A stretch of DNA of 64,000 nucleotides from Verrucomicrobiota bacterium (GTDB lineage: Bacteria > Verrucomicrobiota > Verrucomicrobiia > Opitutales > Opitutaceae): positions 51,971-115,970 of the forward strand of contig JACRKC010000124.1 in assembly GCA_016235555.1 (NCBI GenBank). The letters run 5' to 3'. Position 1 is the first letter of the stretch; each line of letters opens with the position of its first letter. The notes beneath the pieces are model-generated. The model saw only the letters and a program-made list of their open reading frames with translations, did no database searches and had not been told where the DNA came from. Below are positions 1-8,264 of this stretch, piece after piece. The position numbers and the translations under genes are program-made.

Positions 1-68
1 TTCGCTTGATCGTTCGCGGGAGTCTTCGTCGAGAGAACGAAAAACGACGATGAGAACGAGAACGATTT

Positions 69-899
69 CTAGGGCAGGCCGAAGAAGAAATAGCCCACCG
101 GCGCGGCGAGGATGAGGCTGTCGCTCATGTCGAAAAAACCGCCCAGGCCCGGGATGGCCACGCCGGAGTCCTTGAGATTGGCGCGGCGCTTGATGACCGA
201 TTCGATCAGGTCGGCGATGATGCCGAGGATGGCGATGGGCACGGCCATGACGGCGGCGACGAGCGGCGTGAGGTGCGGGGGAAAGTGTGCCCGCGCCAGC
301 CATGCGATCGTGGCACCGATGGCCATGGAGAAGACCACGCCGCCCACGGCGCCTTCCCAGGTTTTCTTCGGTGAGATTTGCGGCGACATCTTGTGGCGGC
401 CGATCGCCATGCCGGTGAGCAGCGCGCCCATGTCGCAGAATTTCGCGGTCGCCACGACCCAGAGGCACATCAGCAACCGGCCGTCGGGCGAGACGGTGTC
501 GCCCGGCAGCACGACGATGATGCGCGTGAAGAATCCGAGCATGAACGAGACGTAGGCCAGGCCGAAGAGCGTCGAGCACAGGGCCTCGACGCGCGTCTCG
601 GGCGTGCGTTCGCGCAGCAGGCGGATCGAAAACGCGATGACGGCGAACGCGAGCCACAGGTGGGCGGGCAGGCCGAGGCGTGCCTCGAACCACGGGCTCA
701 GCGTGATGAAAGCGCCCACCGAGACGCCCAGCCGCATGAACGGCATGTAGCCCATCGCGCCCATGAGGCGGTAGAATTCCCACAGGGTGAGGGCCGAGAC
801 CACGGTGAGGAGCACGAGCGCACCCCGCGCGCGGAAAAACCACAGCGAAACGAACACGAGGCTCCACAACAGGAAGGTGCTGACGATGCGTTTGGCCAC
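69..899 (-). CDS. cdsA: Phosphatidate cytidylyltransferase
   Basis: Makes CDP-diacylglycerol from phosphatidate and CTP at the inner membrane, the branch point of phospholipid synthesis. The 276-residue protein is almost entirely hydrophobic, with about eight membrane segments, and ends with the family signature region (KRRANLKDSG, then PGLGG and D-M-S-D-S). Length is normal for CdsA. The usual signature reads PGHGG and DR-x-D, so the His and Arg positions are changed here (Leu and Met); the KD pair and both flanking Asp residues are kept. It lies downstream of uppS on the same strand, a common pairing in bacteria, but 226 bases holding a hairpin repeat separate the two. Identification rests on motif and context. 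Confidence 0.9.
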   Translation of the reverse strand: MAKRIVSTFLLWSLVFVSLWFFRARGALVLLTVVSALTLWEFYRLMGAMGYMPFMRLGVSVGAFITLSPWFEARLGLPAHLWLAFAVIAFSIRLLRERTPETRVEALCSTLFGLAYVSFMLGFFTRIIVVLPGDTVSPDGRLLMCLWVVATAKFCDMGALLTGMAIGRHKMSPQISPKKTWEGAVGGVVFSMAIGATIAWLARAHFPPHLTPLVAAVMAVPIAILGIIADLIESVIKRRANLKDSGVAIPGLGGFFDMSDSLILAAPVGYFFFGLP

Positions 900-932
900 G
901 GAGCGAGGAGACTAGGAGACGGTTGCGAACCG

Positions 933-1003
933 TGTGGGAGGGGCTTTACGCCCCGATGGGTTCCGGCACGCACCCCAAGTCGGGGCATAAAGCCCCTCCC
1001 ACA
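933..1003. repeat. GTGGGAGGGGCTT inverted repeat
   Basis: Arms at 933-955 and 981-1003 are complementary at 22 of 23 positions, with a 25-base spacer, so the unit can fold into one long hairpin between uppS and cdsA. A single arm of the same family (TCGGGGCGTAAAGCCCCTCC) recurs at 6819-6840. It has the GTGG foot of the REP-like class seen through the window. It could also act as a transcription terminator or mRNA-end structure for uppS. Confidence 0.7.
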
Positions 1004-1078
1004 ATTTTCCGGAGCGCGATTTCATGAGTTTGAAAACATACCGTTGGCTAGAGGTGCGTCACAGCAGCGGGCAGCCTG

Positions 1079-1109
1079 GTCGTTCTGAGCAGAGTGAAGA
1101 ATGACAGGG
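1079..1109. repeat. Single arm of TTCTGAGC/GAATGACA repeat
   Basis: The stretch GTCGTTCTGAGCAGAGTGAA followed by GAATGACAGG matches the arms of the inverted repeat at 54231-54326. Only one arm is present here. Confidence 0.55.
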
Positions 1110-1125
1110 CAGGGAAAGTGGCATC

Positions 1126-1914
1126 TTATTTCGCAACAGTCTTCACCGGCCCTGTCACCTGTTCGCTCGTCTGGCCGAACCGCCGCTCGCGTTTGTTGAA
1201 CTCGGCGATCGCGGCGGCGAGATCGGCCTTGGTGAAATCGGGCCACAGCACCGGGGTGAACACGAACTCGGCGTAGGCGGCCTGCAGGAGCAGAAAGTTG
1301 CTGATGCGCGTCTCGCCCGAGGTGCGGATGACGAGATCGGGGTCAGGCATGTCGGCGGTGTAAAGATAGCGGTTGAAGGTGGCCCACGAACCGTCGTTGA
1401 GCTTTTCCTTGCCGGCGGCGACGGCGGCCGCGTAGGCGCGCGCGGCGTCGACGATCTCCGTGCGGGCGCCGTAATTCAGCGCGAGGACGAGGGTGTAATC
1501 GGTGAAATGCTTCGTCTCCTCGATGGTGGTGCGGAGGAGTTTTTGCACGCCGGGCGGCATCTCGTCGGTGCGGCCGATGGTGCGCAGCCGCACGCGGTCG
1601 CGGACGAAGGTCTCCAGCTCCTTTTTCAGGTAAAACTCGAGCAGCCCCATGAGCGCGCCGACCTCGTCCTGCGGGCGTTTCCAGTTTTCGACCGAGAAGG
1701 CGTAGAGCGTGAGCATCTTCACGCCGAGGTCGCGGGCGGCGAAGGTCGTGGTGCGCACGGTCTCCACGCCGCGGCGATGGCCCTCGATGCGCGGGAGGCC
1801 GCGCTGCTTGGCCCAGCGGCCGTTGCCGTCCATGATGATGGCAACGTGTGGTGGAATGTGCGTCGGCGCCCGTTCGGCAGGCTCAGGGCGGAGATGCGTT
1901 CGGCTCATGCTCAA
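1126..1914 (-). CDS. uppS: Isoprenyl transferase (undecaprenyl diphosphate synthase)
   Basis: Cis-prenyltransferase that extends farnesyl diphosphate with isopentenyl diphosphate to make the C55 lipid carrier for peptidoglycan and other envelope polymers. The family N-terminal motif MDGNGRWA is at residues 28-35, with catalytic Asp29. The conserved TLYAFSVENWKRP segment follows, and the RTSGE and NFLLLQAAYAEF motifs near the C-terminus complete the family pattern. At 262 residues the length is typical. It precedes cdsA on the same strand. The two upstream Met codons (residues 1 and 3) make the exact start uncertain by a few residues. Confidence 0.95.
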   Translation of the reverse strand: MSMSRTHLRPEPAERAPTHIPPHVAIIMDGNGRWAKQRGLPRIEGHRRGVETVRTTTFAARDLGVKMLTLYAFSVENWKRPQDEVGALMGLLEFYLKKELETFVRDRVRLRTIGRTDEMPPGVQKLLRTTIEETKHFTDYTLVLALNYGARTEIVDAARAYAAAVAAGKEKLNDGSWATFNRYLYTADMPDPDLVIRTSGETRISNFLLLQAAYAEFVFTPVLWPDFTKADLAAAIAEFNKRERRFGQTSEQVTGPVKTVAK

Positions 1915-2015
1915 ACGGCAGAGTTAGGGTGCGGGCGCGGGTTTTGACAAGCCGCCTTCGCACTCAGCCGCGAAGAGGGGTGTAACTCAAACTGATGTCA
2001 GTCCTCGAGTGCCTC

Positions 2016-2099
2016 GGTGGTAGCGGTGGGCGTCCCTGCCCGCCGGTTAAGGACTTCCGCCCGATCCGGCGGCGGGCAGGGACGCCCGCCGCTACCACC
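2016..2099. repeat. GGTAGCGG...CCGCTACC hairpin repeat
   Basis: Two long complementary arms (about 2016-2046 and 2069-2099) carry GGTGGTAGCGGTGGGCGTCC and its near-perfect reverse complement. The foot is GTAG on one side and CTAC on the other, as in REP-like units elsewhere in the window. Confidence 0.75.
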
Positions 2100-2242
2100 C
2101 AGCCGGCGCGGGCGAACACGCGCCAAACCGCGTGTCCGATTCCTGATTTACGCCCCGCGAGGAGGTGAACCGCGGGTTGGCTGGCGTGCGTGATCGGCCA
2201 AAGAACCCGATGCAGCGGCAACGACGCCTGGCCGGACTGACG

Positions 2243-2545
2243 ATGCCCATGCCGAACCGAGACCGAGCGCGTGAAGACCGCAACACCTGGAGATTGTCGT
2301 CGATTGCCACGATGAGAGCGAAGCGTGGCAGGGCTGGTGATGCTACCTCGACGGCAAGCTGGGGTGTCCGTTTGAGGCGGAGTGCATCCGCGAGCGGCCG
2401 GCGTCGCCGCTGAAGAGGGGAGAACGGGTGACCGTTGCCGGCCTGCTCGACGACGATGAGGCGGCGGACGCGCTCGGCGAGATGGAGGTGAAATCGCGTG
2501 GCCGGGCCGGACACTGGGGGAGGCCTTGGCACAGCTCATACCAAT
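2243..2545 (+). pseudogene. Decayed CcbP-like small calcium-binding protein gene
   Basis: Reading across frames reconstructs a recognisable small protein: an N-terminal RAREDRN segment, then after a frame change EIVVDCHDESEAWQGW, an in-frame TGA at 2338-2340, CYLDGKLGCPFEAECI, SPLKRGERVTVAGLLDDDEA, GEMEV, and after a second frame change TLGEALAQLIP. This order matches the small acidic CcbP-type calcium-binding family as I know it. Two frameshifts and one stop mean it cannot make an intact protein. It is followed at once by hairpin repeats. The family name is from memory of its pattern; the frame breaks are seen directly. Confidence 0.6.
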
Positions 2546-2604
2546 GGCGGTTGATATTTGGACGTCAGCCGCAGGTCGGGCTTTGCGCCCGACCTTCGTC
2601 CTAC
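2539..2604. repeat. REP-like hairpin with one outer arm
   Basis: GGTCGGGCTTTGCGCCCGACC forms a strong stem-loop, and the right foot ends in CTAC at 2601-2604. The left side begins ATACCAATGGCGG, resembling the outer arm (ATACCAGTTACG type) of the elements at 17133-17241 and 36292-36393. It abuts the end of the CcbP-like pseudogene. Confidence 0.5.
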
Positions 2605-2724
2605 CGGGTGGCGCAAGGGCGACGGTTCTGCTTCCGCCGGTTCAAAGCCGCCGGAAAGAACTTCAACTTTGACCGAGCTTCTTAGCGCATTCGCAACCCT
2701 CACGCAGACGACCGGCCGGCTTCC

Positions 2725-2850
2725 TGGTGCAGCGACACCGAGATTTCGTGGGGTGTAGCCGCGAGCGTGAGCGAGTGGTTTCCGGGCGCGCCACTCGCTC
2801 GCAGCTACCCGGCGTTGCGCTGTCACGTTTCTTCCGGGGCGCTGCACTAC
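2725..2850. repeat. 130-bp palindromic element, copy 1
   Basis: Nearly identical to 17281-17411. It starts TGGTGCAGCG and ends with the matching inverted sequence (CGCTGCA). Inside is a hairpin with GTAG foot at 2755-2758 and CTAC foot at 2805-2808. Against the other copy it lacks 6 bases in the right hairpin arm and has a few single-base changes. The end of the element supplies the TAG stop codon of the adjoining glycoside hydrolase gene. Confidence 0.85.
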
Positions 2851-4460
2851 GTCGGATCAATCAGCGACCCCGGCTTGGCCGGGTGGCCGTCCGGCCCCAC
2901 CCGGCGAAGGCGGATGGCCATGCCGGGCTTGCCGGGCAACGTCACGGCGCGGCCCTGGGCGTCGACGAAATAGTAGTTGTCCGCCTTAACCGCCCGAAAC
3001 TCGCCCTCGATGGGGGTGATCGTCATCGCCCAGGTGTCAATCACCTCGGCTTTGAATTTCATGCCGGCCGTCACGCCATTCTTGTAGACGCGAAACGGCC
3101 ATGAAGTCGGAGCCTCGCGTCCGAAATAGATCAGATAGTAGTCGCCCGGCCGGCCGCCGACCCGGGGATCCTGCCAGCGGTCGATCGGATCGAGGCCGCC
3201 GGCCGGACCTTCCTCCATGATCTTGCGCAGAAACGCGAGGCGCGGCGCGCTCGTGCCTTTGAGCCTGCCGCCGAACGACGTCCAGGTATCCTCGTTGACG
3301 AGAAAATAATCGCCGTGTCCGACGTAGGTGCCGGCCACCGTGCCGCACCAAAAGCGGTGCACCAATTCCTCCCCGGACAGGTTGCCCCAGCGATACGGGC
3401 TTTGGCCCTCGTATTTCACCTCGTCGTAGACCACCGGCTTGCGAAACGCGTCCCGGTAGAGTTCCGCGCGGCCCGGCTCCTCGACGGCCGAACCGTTCTG
3501 CATGCTGACGTGCGTCACCCACGCCCGGCGGTGGTCGTAGATGAGACTGCCGTTGTGGATCGATCGGAGGTGGTGGAACGGATCGCTGGCCTGCACGAGC
3601 GCGCCGAGGCGATCCCAGTCGGCCTCGGTTTTCGTGCGGAGGAAGTCATACTCGTTGGCGAGCGACCACCAGACGTTGCGATAGGCCGCGAAGCGTGCGA
3701 CGACGTAGCGCACGAATGCGTCGTCCCGCTCCGCGCTCATCGTCTCGAAGCCCCACTTGCCATACGGGTTGAACAAGATCACGTCGGCCTCGACGCCGAG
3801 ATCGCGGAGCTGCGCGAGGCGTTTTTCGTAGTGCTGGAAATACCCGGGATTGAAGCGCGTGTAGTCCCAATCATGCGGCGGCTGGCCGGCGAAGGGCCAG
3901 CGTGGCGGCGCGAAACGCTTCTGATACGGGGTCGGCTGCGGCGTGAGCAACATGCGCGCCTTGTTGAACGGCGCCGTCGCCAGCGTCTTCAGCGTTTCCT
4001 CCTGCACTTCCTCCGGCGTGTCGGTCCAGTTGTAGATGGTCGTGCCGACCGGCTGGAACGGCGTGCCGTCCGCGTAGGCGAAATGATAGGTGCCATGCAC
4101 GCGCACCGGACCGTGATTGCCCTTCGCGGCGGGCGTGACCTCAAACGTCCCGCTCTGCCCCGTCAGCGGCCAGCGATTGCTCTTCGTTTCGTAGCGCCAC
4201 ACGCCGGTTTCCGCGGGCATGAAACGCACGCGGTAAATGCCGCCGCCATCGTAGAAGCCCGGCACCTCGACGCTGCGCCCGCCGTTTTCAAACACGGCGG
4301 AGACCCGCACCTCGACGAACGGATTGCCGTCACCCGGCCCGGGCAGTTCGAGTTGGAAAACATCCCAGCGCTGCACGGAGCGGGGGGTGTCGGCGGCGGC
4401 AACGGACGAAACGATCGCCAGTACGAGCGCGCCGGCGCGAAGGTGGAAGTGGCAGTTCAT
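2847..4460 (-). CDS. Secreted DUF5060/DUF5605-type glycoside hydrolase
   Basis: Predicted exported carbohydrate-active enzyme of 537 residues. The start at MNCHFHLRAG gives a signal peptide ending near SSVAAADT; the frame stays open further upstream only by reading into a repeat. Residues about 27-115 look like the beta-sandwich DUF5060 domain. The central part (GTTIYNWTDTPEEVQEETL onward, with WWSLANEYD and VVYDEVKYEG as candidate acid/base and nucleophile strands) resembles the apiosidase-like DUF4038 barrel. A DUF5605-like C-terminal module follows (DYYLIYFGREAP). Substrate is unknown; plant or algal glycans are likely. The TAG stop lies in the end of a repeat. Neighbours are an SDR and an ApnO-like dehydrogenase on the same strand. 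Confidence 0.75.
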   Translation of the reverse strand: MNCHFHLRAGALVLAIVSSVAAADTPRSVQRWDVFQLELPGPGDGNPFVEVRVSAVFENGGRSVEVPGFYDGGGIYRVRFMPAETGVWRYETKSNRWPLTGQSGTFEVTPAAKGNHGPVRVHGTYHFAYADGTPFQPVGTTIYNWTDTPEEVQEETLKTLATAPFNKARMLLTPQPTPYQKRFAPPRWPFAGQPPHDWDYTRFNPGYFQHYEKRLAQLRDLGVEADVILFNPYGKWGFETMSAERDDAFVRYVVARFAAYRNVWWSLANEYDFLRTKTEADWDRLGALVQASDPFHHLRSIHNGSLIYDHRRAWVTHVSMQNGSAVEEPGRAELYRDAFRKPVVYDEVKYEGQSPYRWGNLSGEELVHRFWCGTVAGTYVGHGDYFLVNEDTWTSFGGRLKGTSAPRLAFLRKIMEEGPAGGLDPIDRWQDPRVGGRPGDYYLIYFGREAPTSWPFRVYKNGVTAGMKFKAEVIDTWAMTITPIEGEFRAVKADNYYFVDAQGRAVTLPGKPGMAIRLRRVGPDGHPAKPGSLIDPT

Positions 4461-4462
4461 GC

Positions 4463-4640
4463 TTGTTGGGTTCGATCCCGCGAAGCTGGCTTCGCCTTGG
4501 TTGGTGTAGCCGTGAGCGTGAGCGAGTGGACGAGAAACCACTCGCTCACGCTCGCAGCCACCGGAGCCGGAAATCGTGGGAAGGACATGATGGATGATTT
4601 GATCAAATGCCCCGGAGCTTGCTCCGGGGCTATTTACGGG
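4463..4640. repeat. Composite hairpin element, copy A
   Basis: Left arm (TTGGGTTCGATCCCGCGAAG...CTTGG), a central hairpin at about 4506-4562 (GTAGCCGTGAGCGTGAGCG paired with its complement), and a right arm holding the palindrome GCCCCGGAGCTTGCTCCGGG at 4609-4630 before CTATTTAC. The same left and right arms recur at 11255-11415 around a different central hairpin. It occupies the 5' region of the glycoside hydrolase gene. Confidence 0.8.
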
Positions 4641-4733
4641 AAAAATCGGGCCTCCGGCACGGTGCCGGGTCCGCGCTTATGCCGACTCGGCGCGAGGGAA
4701 AGTCCACGGAAAATCGAGCGGGACCAGACGCAT

Positions 4734-5561
4734 TCACGACATGAACAACCCGCCGTCGACGTTGATCGTCTGGCCGGTGATGTAGGCGGCGTCGGCGGAG
4801 GCGAGGAAGGCCACGAGGCCGGCCACGTCGTCGGGCGTGCCGACGCGCTGCATCGGGATGTTTTTCACCCACGACTGCATGAGCTCGCCGGGCGCGTAGT
4901 TGCCGAGGAGCGCCCCCCACGCGCGGTCGTTGTAGGCCCACATGTCGGTGTCGATGATGCCGGGGCAGATGGCGTTGACGGTGACGCCGTCGGGGGCGAG
5001 TTCCTTGGCGAGGCTTTGCGTGAGGCCGACGACGCCGAATTTGCTAGCGGCGTAGTGCGGCGTGTAGATGAAGCCCTGCCGCGCCTGGCCCGACGCGGTG
5101 CTGATGATGCGGCCGGAGCGCCGTGGTTTCATGCAACGCGCGGCGGCCTGCGCGCAGAGGAAGACGCCTTTCGTGTTCACCGCCATGATGCGGTCCCAGT
5201 CCTGCTCGGACAGTTCCTCGAGGCGCGCGATGGTGATGACGCCGGCGTTCTGGATCGAAACATCGACGGCGCCAAACGTGATCATCGCGGTGTCGTAGAG
5301 GCGCGTGACCTCGGCGTGGCTGGTCACATCGCAGAGGCACGGCAGCGCGCGGGCGCCGGTGGCGCGGGTGATCTCGGCGGAGGTGTCGTTCACCGCGGGT
5401 TCGTTGGCGGAGAGGACGAGGTTGGCGCCCTCGCGGGCGAAACGCAGCGCGAGTCCGCGGCCGATGCCGCGGCTCGCGCCGGTGATGACGACGGTTTTGC
5501 CGACGAAGCGGCGCAGCGCGGGCTCGGGCGAAGTGGTGGAGGCGGCGGTGGAGGAGTTCAT
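4734..5561 (-). CDS. SDR family oxidoreductase
   Basis: Classical short-chain dehydrogenase of 275 residues. The cofactor motif TGASRGIG is at residues 27-34, the NAG motif follows (QNAGV), and the catalytic Ser and YxxxK appear in STASGQARQGF and HYAASK. The C-terminal GQTINVDGG is the usual family ending. The acidic/basic residue after the first beta strand was not decisive for NAD or NADP. It overlaps the upstream dehydrogenase gene by four bases (ATGA), so the two are co-translated and probably work on successive steps of a sugar or sugar-acid pathway. Substrate cannot be read from sequence. Confidence 0.85.
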   Translation of the reverse strand: MNSSTAASTTSPEPALRRFVGKTVVITGASRGIGRGLALRFAREGANLVLSANEPAVNDTSAEITRATGARALPCLCDVTSHAEVTRLYDTAMITFGAVDVSIQNAGVITIARLEELSEQDWDRIMAVNTKGVFLCAQAAARCMKPRRSGRIISTASGQARQGFIYTPHYAASKFGVVGLTQSLAKELAPDGVTVNAICPGIIDTDMWAYNDRAWGALLGNYAPGELMQSWVKNIPMQRVGTPDDVAGLVAFLASADAAYITGQTINVDGGLFMS

Positions 5562-6427
5562 GGAGAATCGGCGTCCGGTGCGCGGCCGGAGACGATCGCC
5601 TTCGTCTGCGCGCGCACGCTGGCGGGATCGAAGAGCGTGCGCCAGTCGGCTTGCAGCATGCGGCCGCGGCCGTAGCGGGCGATGAGCGTGCAGCCGTCGC
5701 TGAAGGGAAAATTCACGCGGCCGAACGCGATGCCGAGGGCGACTTTGATGTGGCCGAACATGAAGTCCTCCGCCGCCGCGCGCGGCACGCCGCGGTGCAC
5801 GGCTTCCTCCAGCGCCTCGCGCATCGTGATCGTCAGGCCGATCGCGATCGTCTCGGCCATCGTCGGCTCGAGGAGCGCCATTTGCTCGAGCGTGATGCGG
5901 TGCGAGCGCGTGACGGGCGCGTAGATGTCGCGGGCCACGCGTTCGCCGAGGGCGAAGTGCGCCTCCGGCCCCTGGATCAAAGAGCACACGATCGCCTGCC
6001 GCGCGTGCGTGCCGCCGAAGAAGTCGTCGATCTCCTCCTTCGTGGAAAACTGCTCGAAGACGCTCGGGTGGCACGGATGGCTGGCGAAATACGTGACGTC
6101 GGCGCGCGCCGGCAATTCGCCCGCGTGCGCCGCGGCGGGGTCGAGCAGCATCACGATCGTGCCGGGTCGCACGAGCGGCACGGCCTCGCGCGCGATCGCG
6201 CCGAGGATGCGGTCGGGCAGCGCGAGGATGACGACATCGGCGCGCGCCAGCGCGGCGTCGCGGGGCACGGGCGCGAGGCCGCGCTCGTGCAAATTGGCGA
6301 GGCCGCGCTCACCGGTCTCGACGCAGAGCACCGTGTAGTCCGCGCGATCCTTGAGGTGATCGGTGATGCGGCAGCCCATCTTGCCGCCGGCGCCGAGCAG
6401 CGCGATCGTGAGGGGTGGGTTGGTCAT
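5558..6427 (-). CDS. ApnO/PGDH_C-like NAD-binding oxidoreductase
   Basis: 289-residue protein with a Rossmann motif GAGGKMG at residues 12-18, an ADVVILALPD strand and a SHPCHPSVF segment. The all-helical C-terminal half (ITMREALEEAVHRGVPRAAA, FMFGHIKVALGIAFG) fits the 'phosphogluconate dehydrogenase C-terminal' family that includes D-apionate oxidoisomerase ApnO. That subfamily assignment is from memory of the pattern. It is first in a two-gene operon with the SDR. The start MTNPPLT is chosen because it sits just before the Rossmann strand. Function in apionate or another branched sugar-acid route is possible but unproven. Confidence 0.65.
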   Translation of the reverse strand: MTNPPLTIALLGAGGKMGCRITDHLKDRADYTVLCVETGERGLANLHERGLAPVPRDAALARADVVILALPDRILGAIAREAVPLVRPGTIVMLLDPAAAHAGELPARADVTYFASHPCHPSVFEQFSTKEEIDDFFGGTHARQAIVCSLIQGPEAHFALGERVARDIYAPVTRSHRITLEQMALLEPTMAETIAIGLTITMREALEEAVHRGVPRAAAEDFMFGHIKVALGIAFGRVNFPFSDGCTLIARYGRGRMLQADWRTLFDPASVRAQTKAIVSGRAPDADSP

Positions 6428-6936
6428 GGGGATGCGGTTGCCGTGTCGCGCGGGGCGCACTCCTGAAGCAGGATCACGCGAAAAGCACCGGGCGGAATCC
6501 TAGCGGGAGGCCGGAAAGTTTCCACCGCTCCCGTGCCTGGTTGTTCCGGGAAAATAACCGTGGCGGCGGGGTGAAGCTCCGCCAGCCGCTGGAAGGCGCG
6601 TGGCCGCTCAGAGGGCGTCGAGAAGGGCAGAGCGCGACCTCCGGGCGGGCCGAACGCCGCTTCGCGACCCGCGCGCAGAACGGCCGGCCCGGAGGTCCGG
6701 CCCTACCTTCGAACAATCTTTTTCGCCGCGCTCTCGGACAACACGTGGCAGTCGAGGTGGAGCGCGGTGCCCTCAACGCGCGGGGTTGAAGGTGGGCGCG
6801 GGTTTACCGCGCGACTCGTCGGGGCGTAAAGCCCCTCCCGTCAAAAGCGCGTTGGGGGCAACGCGCTCCACCACTTACACTGCGGTTTCGAATGCGCGCG
6901 CTCAACTGCACGATTCCGGCTGAGACCGGCGGAGGT
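6428..6936. other. Non-coding region rich in hairpin repeats
   Basis: No gene is supported here. It holds an inverted repeat at about 6622-6706 (GACCTCCGGGCGGGCC paired with GGCCGGCCCGGAGGTC, right foot CTAC), a GTGGAGCGCG unit at 6757-6786, a GGGGCGTAAAGCCCC hairpin at 6819-6840 and CGCGTTGGGGGCAACGCGCT at 6848-6867. The promoter of the ApnO-like gene should be in the left part but no convincing boxes were seen. Confidence 0.6.
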
Positions 6937-8175
6937 TCATCGCGGGGCGGGCGCGAGTCCTTCCAGCACGGCGACGGCGGCGAAGCCGAGCGTAGGGGCG
7001 CCGTCGCGGCCGGCGGCGTTGACGGAGGTGTTGAGCGCGTCGCGCCACTTTTGATTTTCGCCGATCCAGCGGAGGGCGGTGGCGAAGTTGTCGGTCCAGG
7101 TGCCGGTGTAGCCGCGCGCGAGCGTTTCGGCGGCGGCTTGGTCGAGGCCGCGGGTGAGCGCATCGAGCAGCGGGGCGCGAAACGCGTGCCGGGGCGGGAG
7201 CGCGTGGTAGAGGTGGAGCAGTTCGCGCAGGAGGATGTTGTGGTAGACGGCGCAGGCGTTGTGCGCGTCGAACCAGCGGCCGCCGGGCAGCTGACCGGGC
7301 AGCACGCCGACCTCGGCCTTGGCGATGGCGGCGGTGAGGAATTTTTCGTCGCCGGTGGCATTTGCGAGATGGGCGAGGAAGCCGACGCTGAAGGCGTTGT
7401 AGTTCCAGTTGGTGACGAGCGGACGGCGTGCGGCCCACTCGCCGGCGCGGCGGGCGGCGGCGAGGTAGCGCTCGTCGCGCGTGAGCTCCCAGGCGCTCAG
7501 CAGCGCGTGGCCGCAGAGGCCGTGATCGAATTGCAGACCGCCGTCGGTGGCGTCGTCGGGGATCCAGTCATCTTTCACGATCTCCGGGTGCTGCTCGATC
7601 GCGCGGGCGACGATCTGGCCGACTTTTTCGCGCGGGTGGAGCGCGGGGCCGATGGGAAACGGGAAGACACCGCTCGGATGCTGGAGTTTGACCAACCAAT
7701 CGGCGCCGGCGCGCACGTGGCGCGTTAGAACTGCGCGATGCTCGGGGACGACGAGTGCGGTGCGAGCGAGGCTGTCGAGCGGCCAGGCGGCCTCGCGCAA
7801 ACCGGCGTTCATCTCGCGCGGGTTGCCCGTGGGATTCTTCGTCCAGGCCAGCCCGCGCACACCGCGCTCGATTTCGCGCAGCCACCAGGTGCGGAGTTTC
7901 GCGGCGTCGAAGGGTGAGGCGCTGACGGGAGGAAAGTAGCGCGTGGCCGTCTCGGGGTTGCCGGCCCACGAGCCGAGGATGGCGGTGGCATCGGCGGCGG
8001 CGGCGCGGACGGCCGGCGCGTCACCCTGCGCGAGGGCGCGGCGACCGGCCTCGAGCGCCGGGCGAACGCGGGCGGTGAGGTCGGCGGGCGGACGGTCGCC
8101 GGGAGTTTGGGCGAGGGCGTGCGAGAAAACGGCGCCGGTTGCGAACAGGACGAGGGCAAGGCGGAGAAGCGTCAC
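6937..8175 (-). CDS. Secreted alpha/alpha-barrel (six-hairpin) protein
   Basis: About 412 residues. Starting at the GTG at 8175 gives a clean signal peptide (VTLLRLALVLFATGAVFSHALAQ); a longer form from a GTG at 8268 that overlaps the sulfatase stop is possible but would put 31 polar residues before the signal. The mature protein is helical with repeated W and aromatic-rich hairpins (ADWLVKLQHPSGVFPF, GGLQFDHGLCGHALLSAWEL, WNYNAFSVGFLAHLANAT, TWTDNFATALRWIGE), which suggests a six-hairpin glycosidase, lyase or epimerase fold. The exact family was not recognised. Position after two sulfatases implies a role in breaking down a sulfated glycan. Confidence 0.65.
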   Translation of the reverse strand: MTLLRLALVLFATGAVFSHALAQTPGDRPPADLTARVRPALEAGRRALAQGDAPAVRAAAADATAILGSWAGNPETATRYFPPVSASPFDAAKLRTWWLREIERGVRGLAWTKNPTGNPREMNAGLREAAWPLDSLARTALVVPEHRAVLTRHVRAGADWLVKLQHPSGVFPFPIGPALHPREKVGQIVARAIEQHPEIVKDDWIPDDATDGGLQFDHGLCGHALLSAWELTRDERYLAAARRAGEWAARRPLVTNWNYNAFSVGFLAHLANATGDEKFLTAAIAKAEVGVLPGQLPGGRWFDAHNACAVYHNILLRELLHLYHALPPRHAFRAPLLDALTRGLDQAAAETLARGYTGTWTDNFATALRWIGENQKWRDALNTSVNAAGRDGAPTLGFAAVAVLEGLAPAPR

Positions 8176-8264
8176 GGGGCGGGATGGAGATGGATGACGG
8201 TGTCGCGCGGAACGTGCGCGAGTGGAGCACGAATTCAGCGCCCGGAGTAGAGGCGGCAGGTGGA

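Noticed and set aside
1944..1949. TTGACA pointing to the plus strand after uppS start
   Set aside because: No usable -10 box at normal spacing and no intact gene downstream.
2338..2340. Possible TGA recoding in the CcbP-like gene
   Set aside because: Two frameshifts in the same gene make simple decay far more likely, and no selenocysteine-type structure was seen.
5320..5335. A GGTCACAT match inside the SDR gene, like the candidate operator
   Set aside because: It lies in coding sequence and lacks the second half of the palindrome, so chance is the simple explanation.
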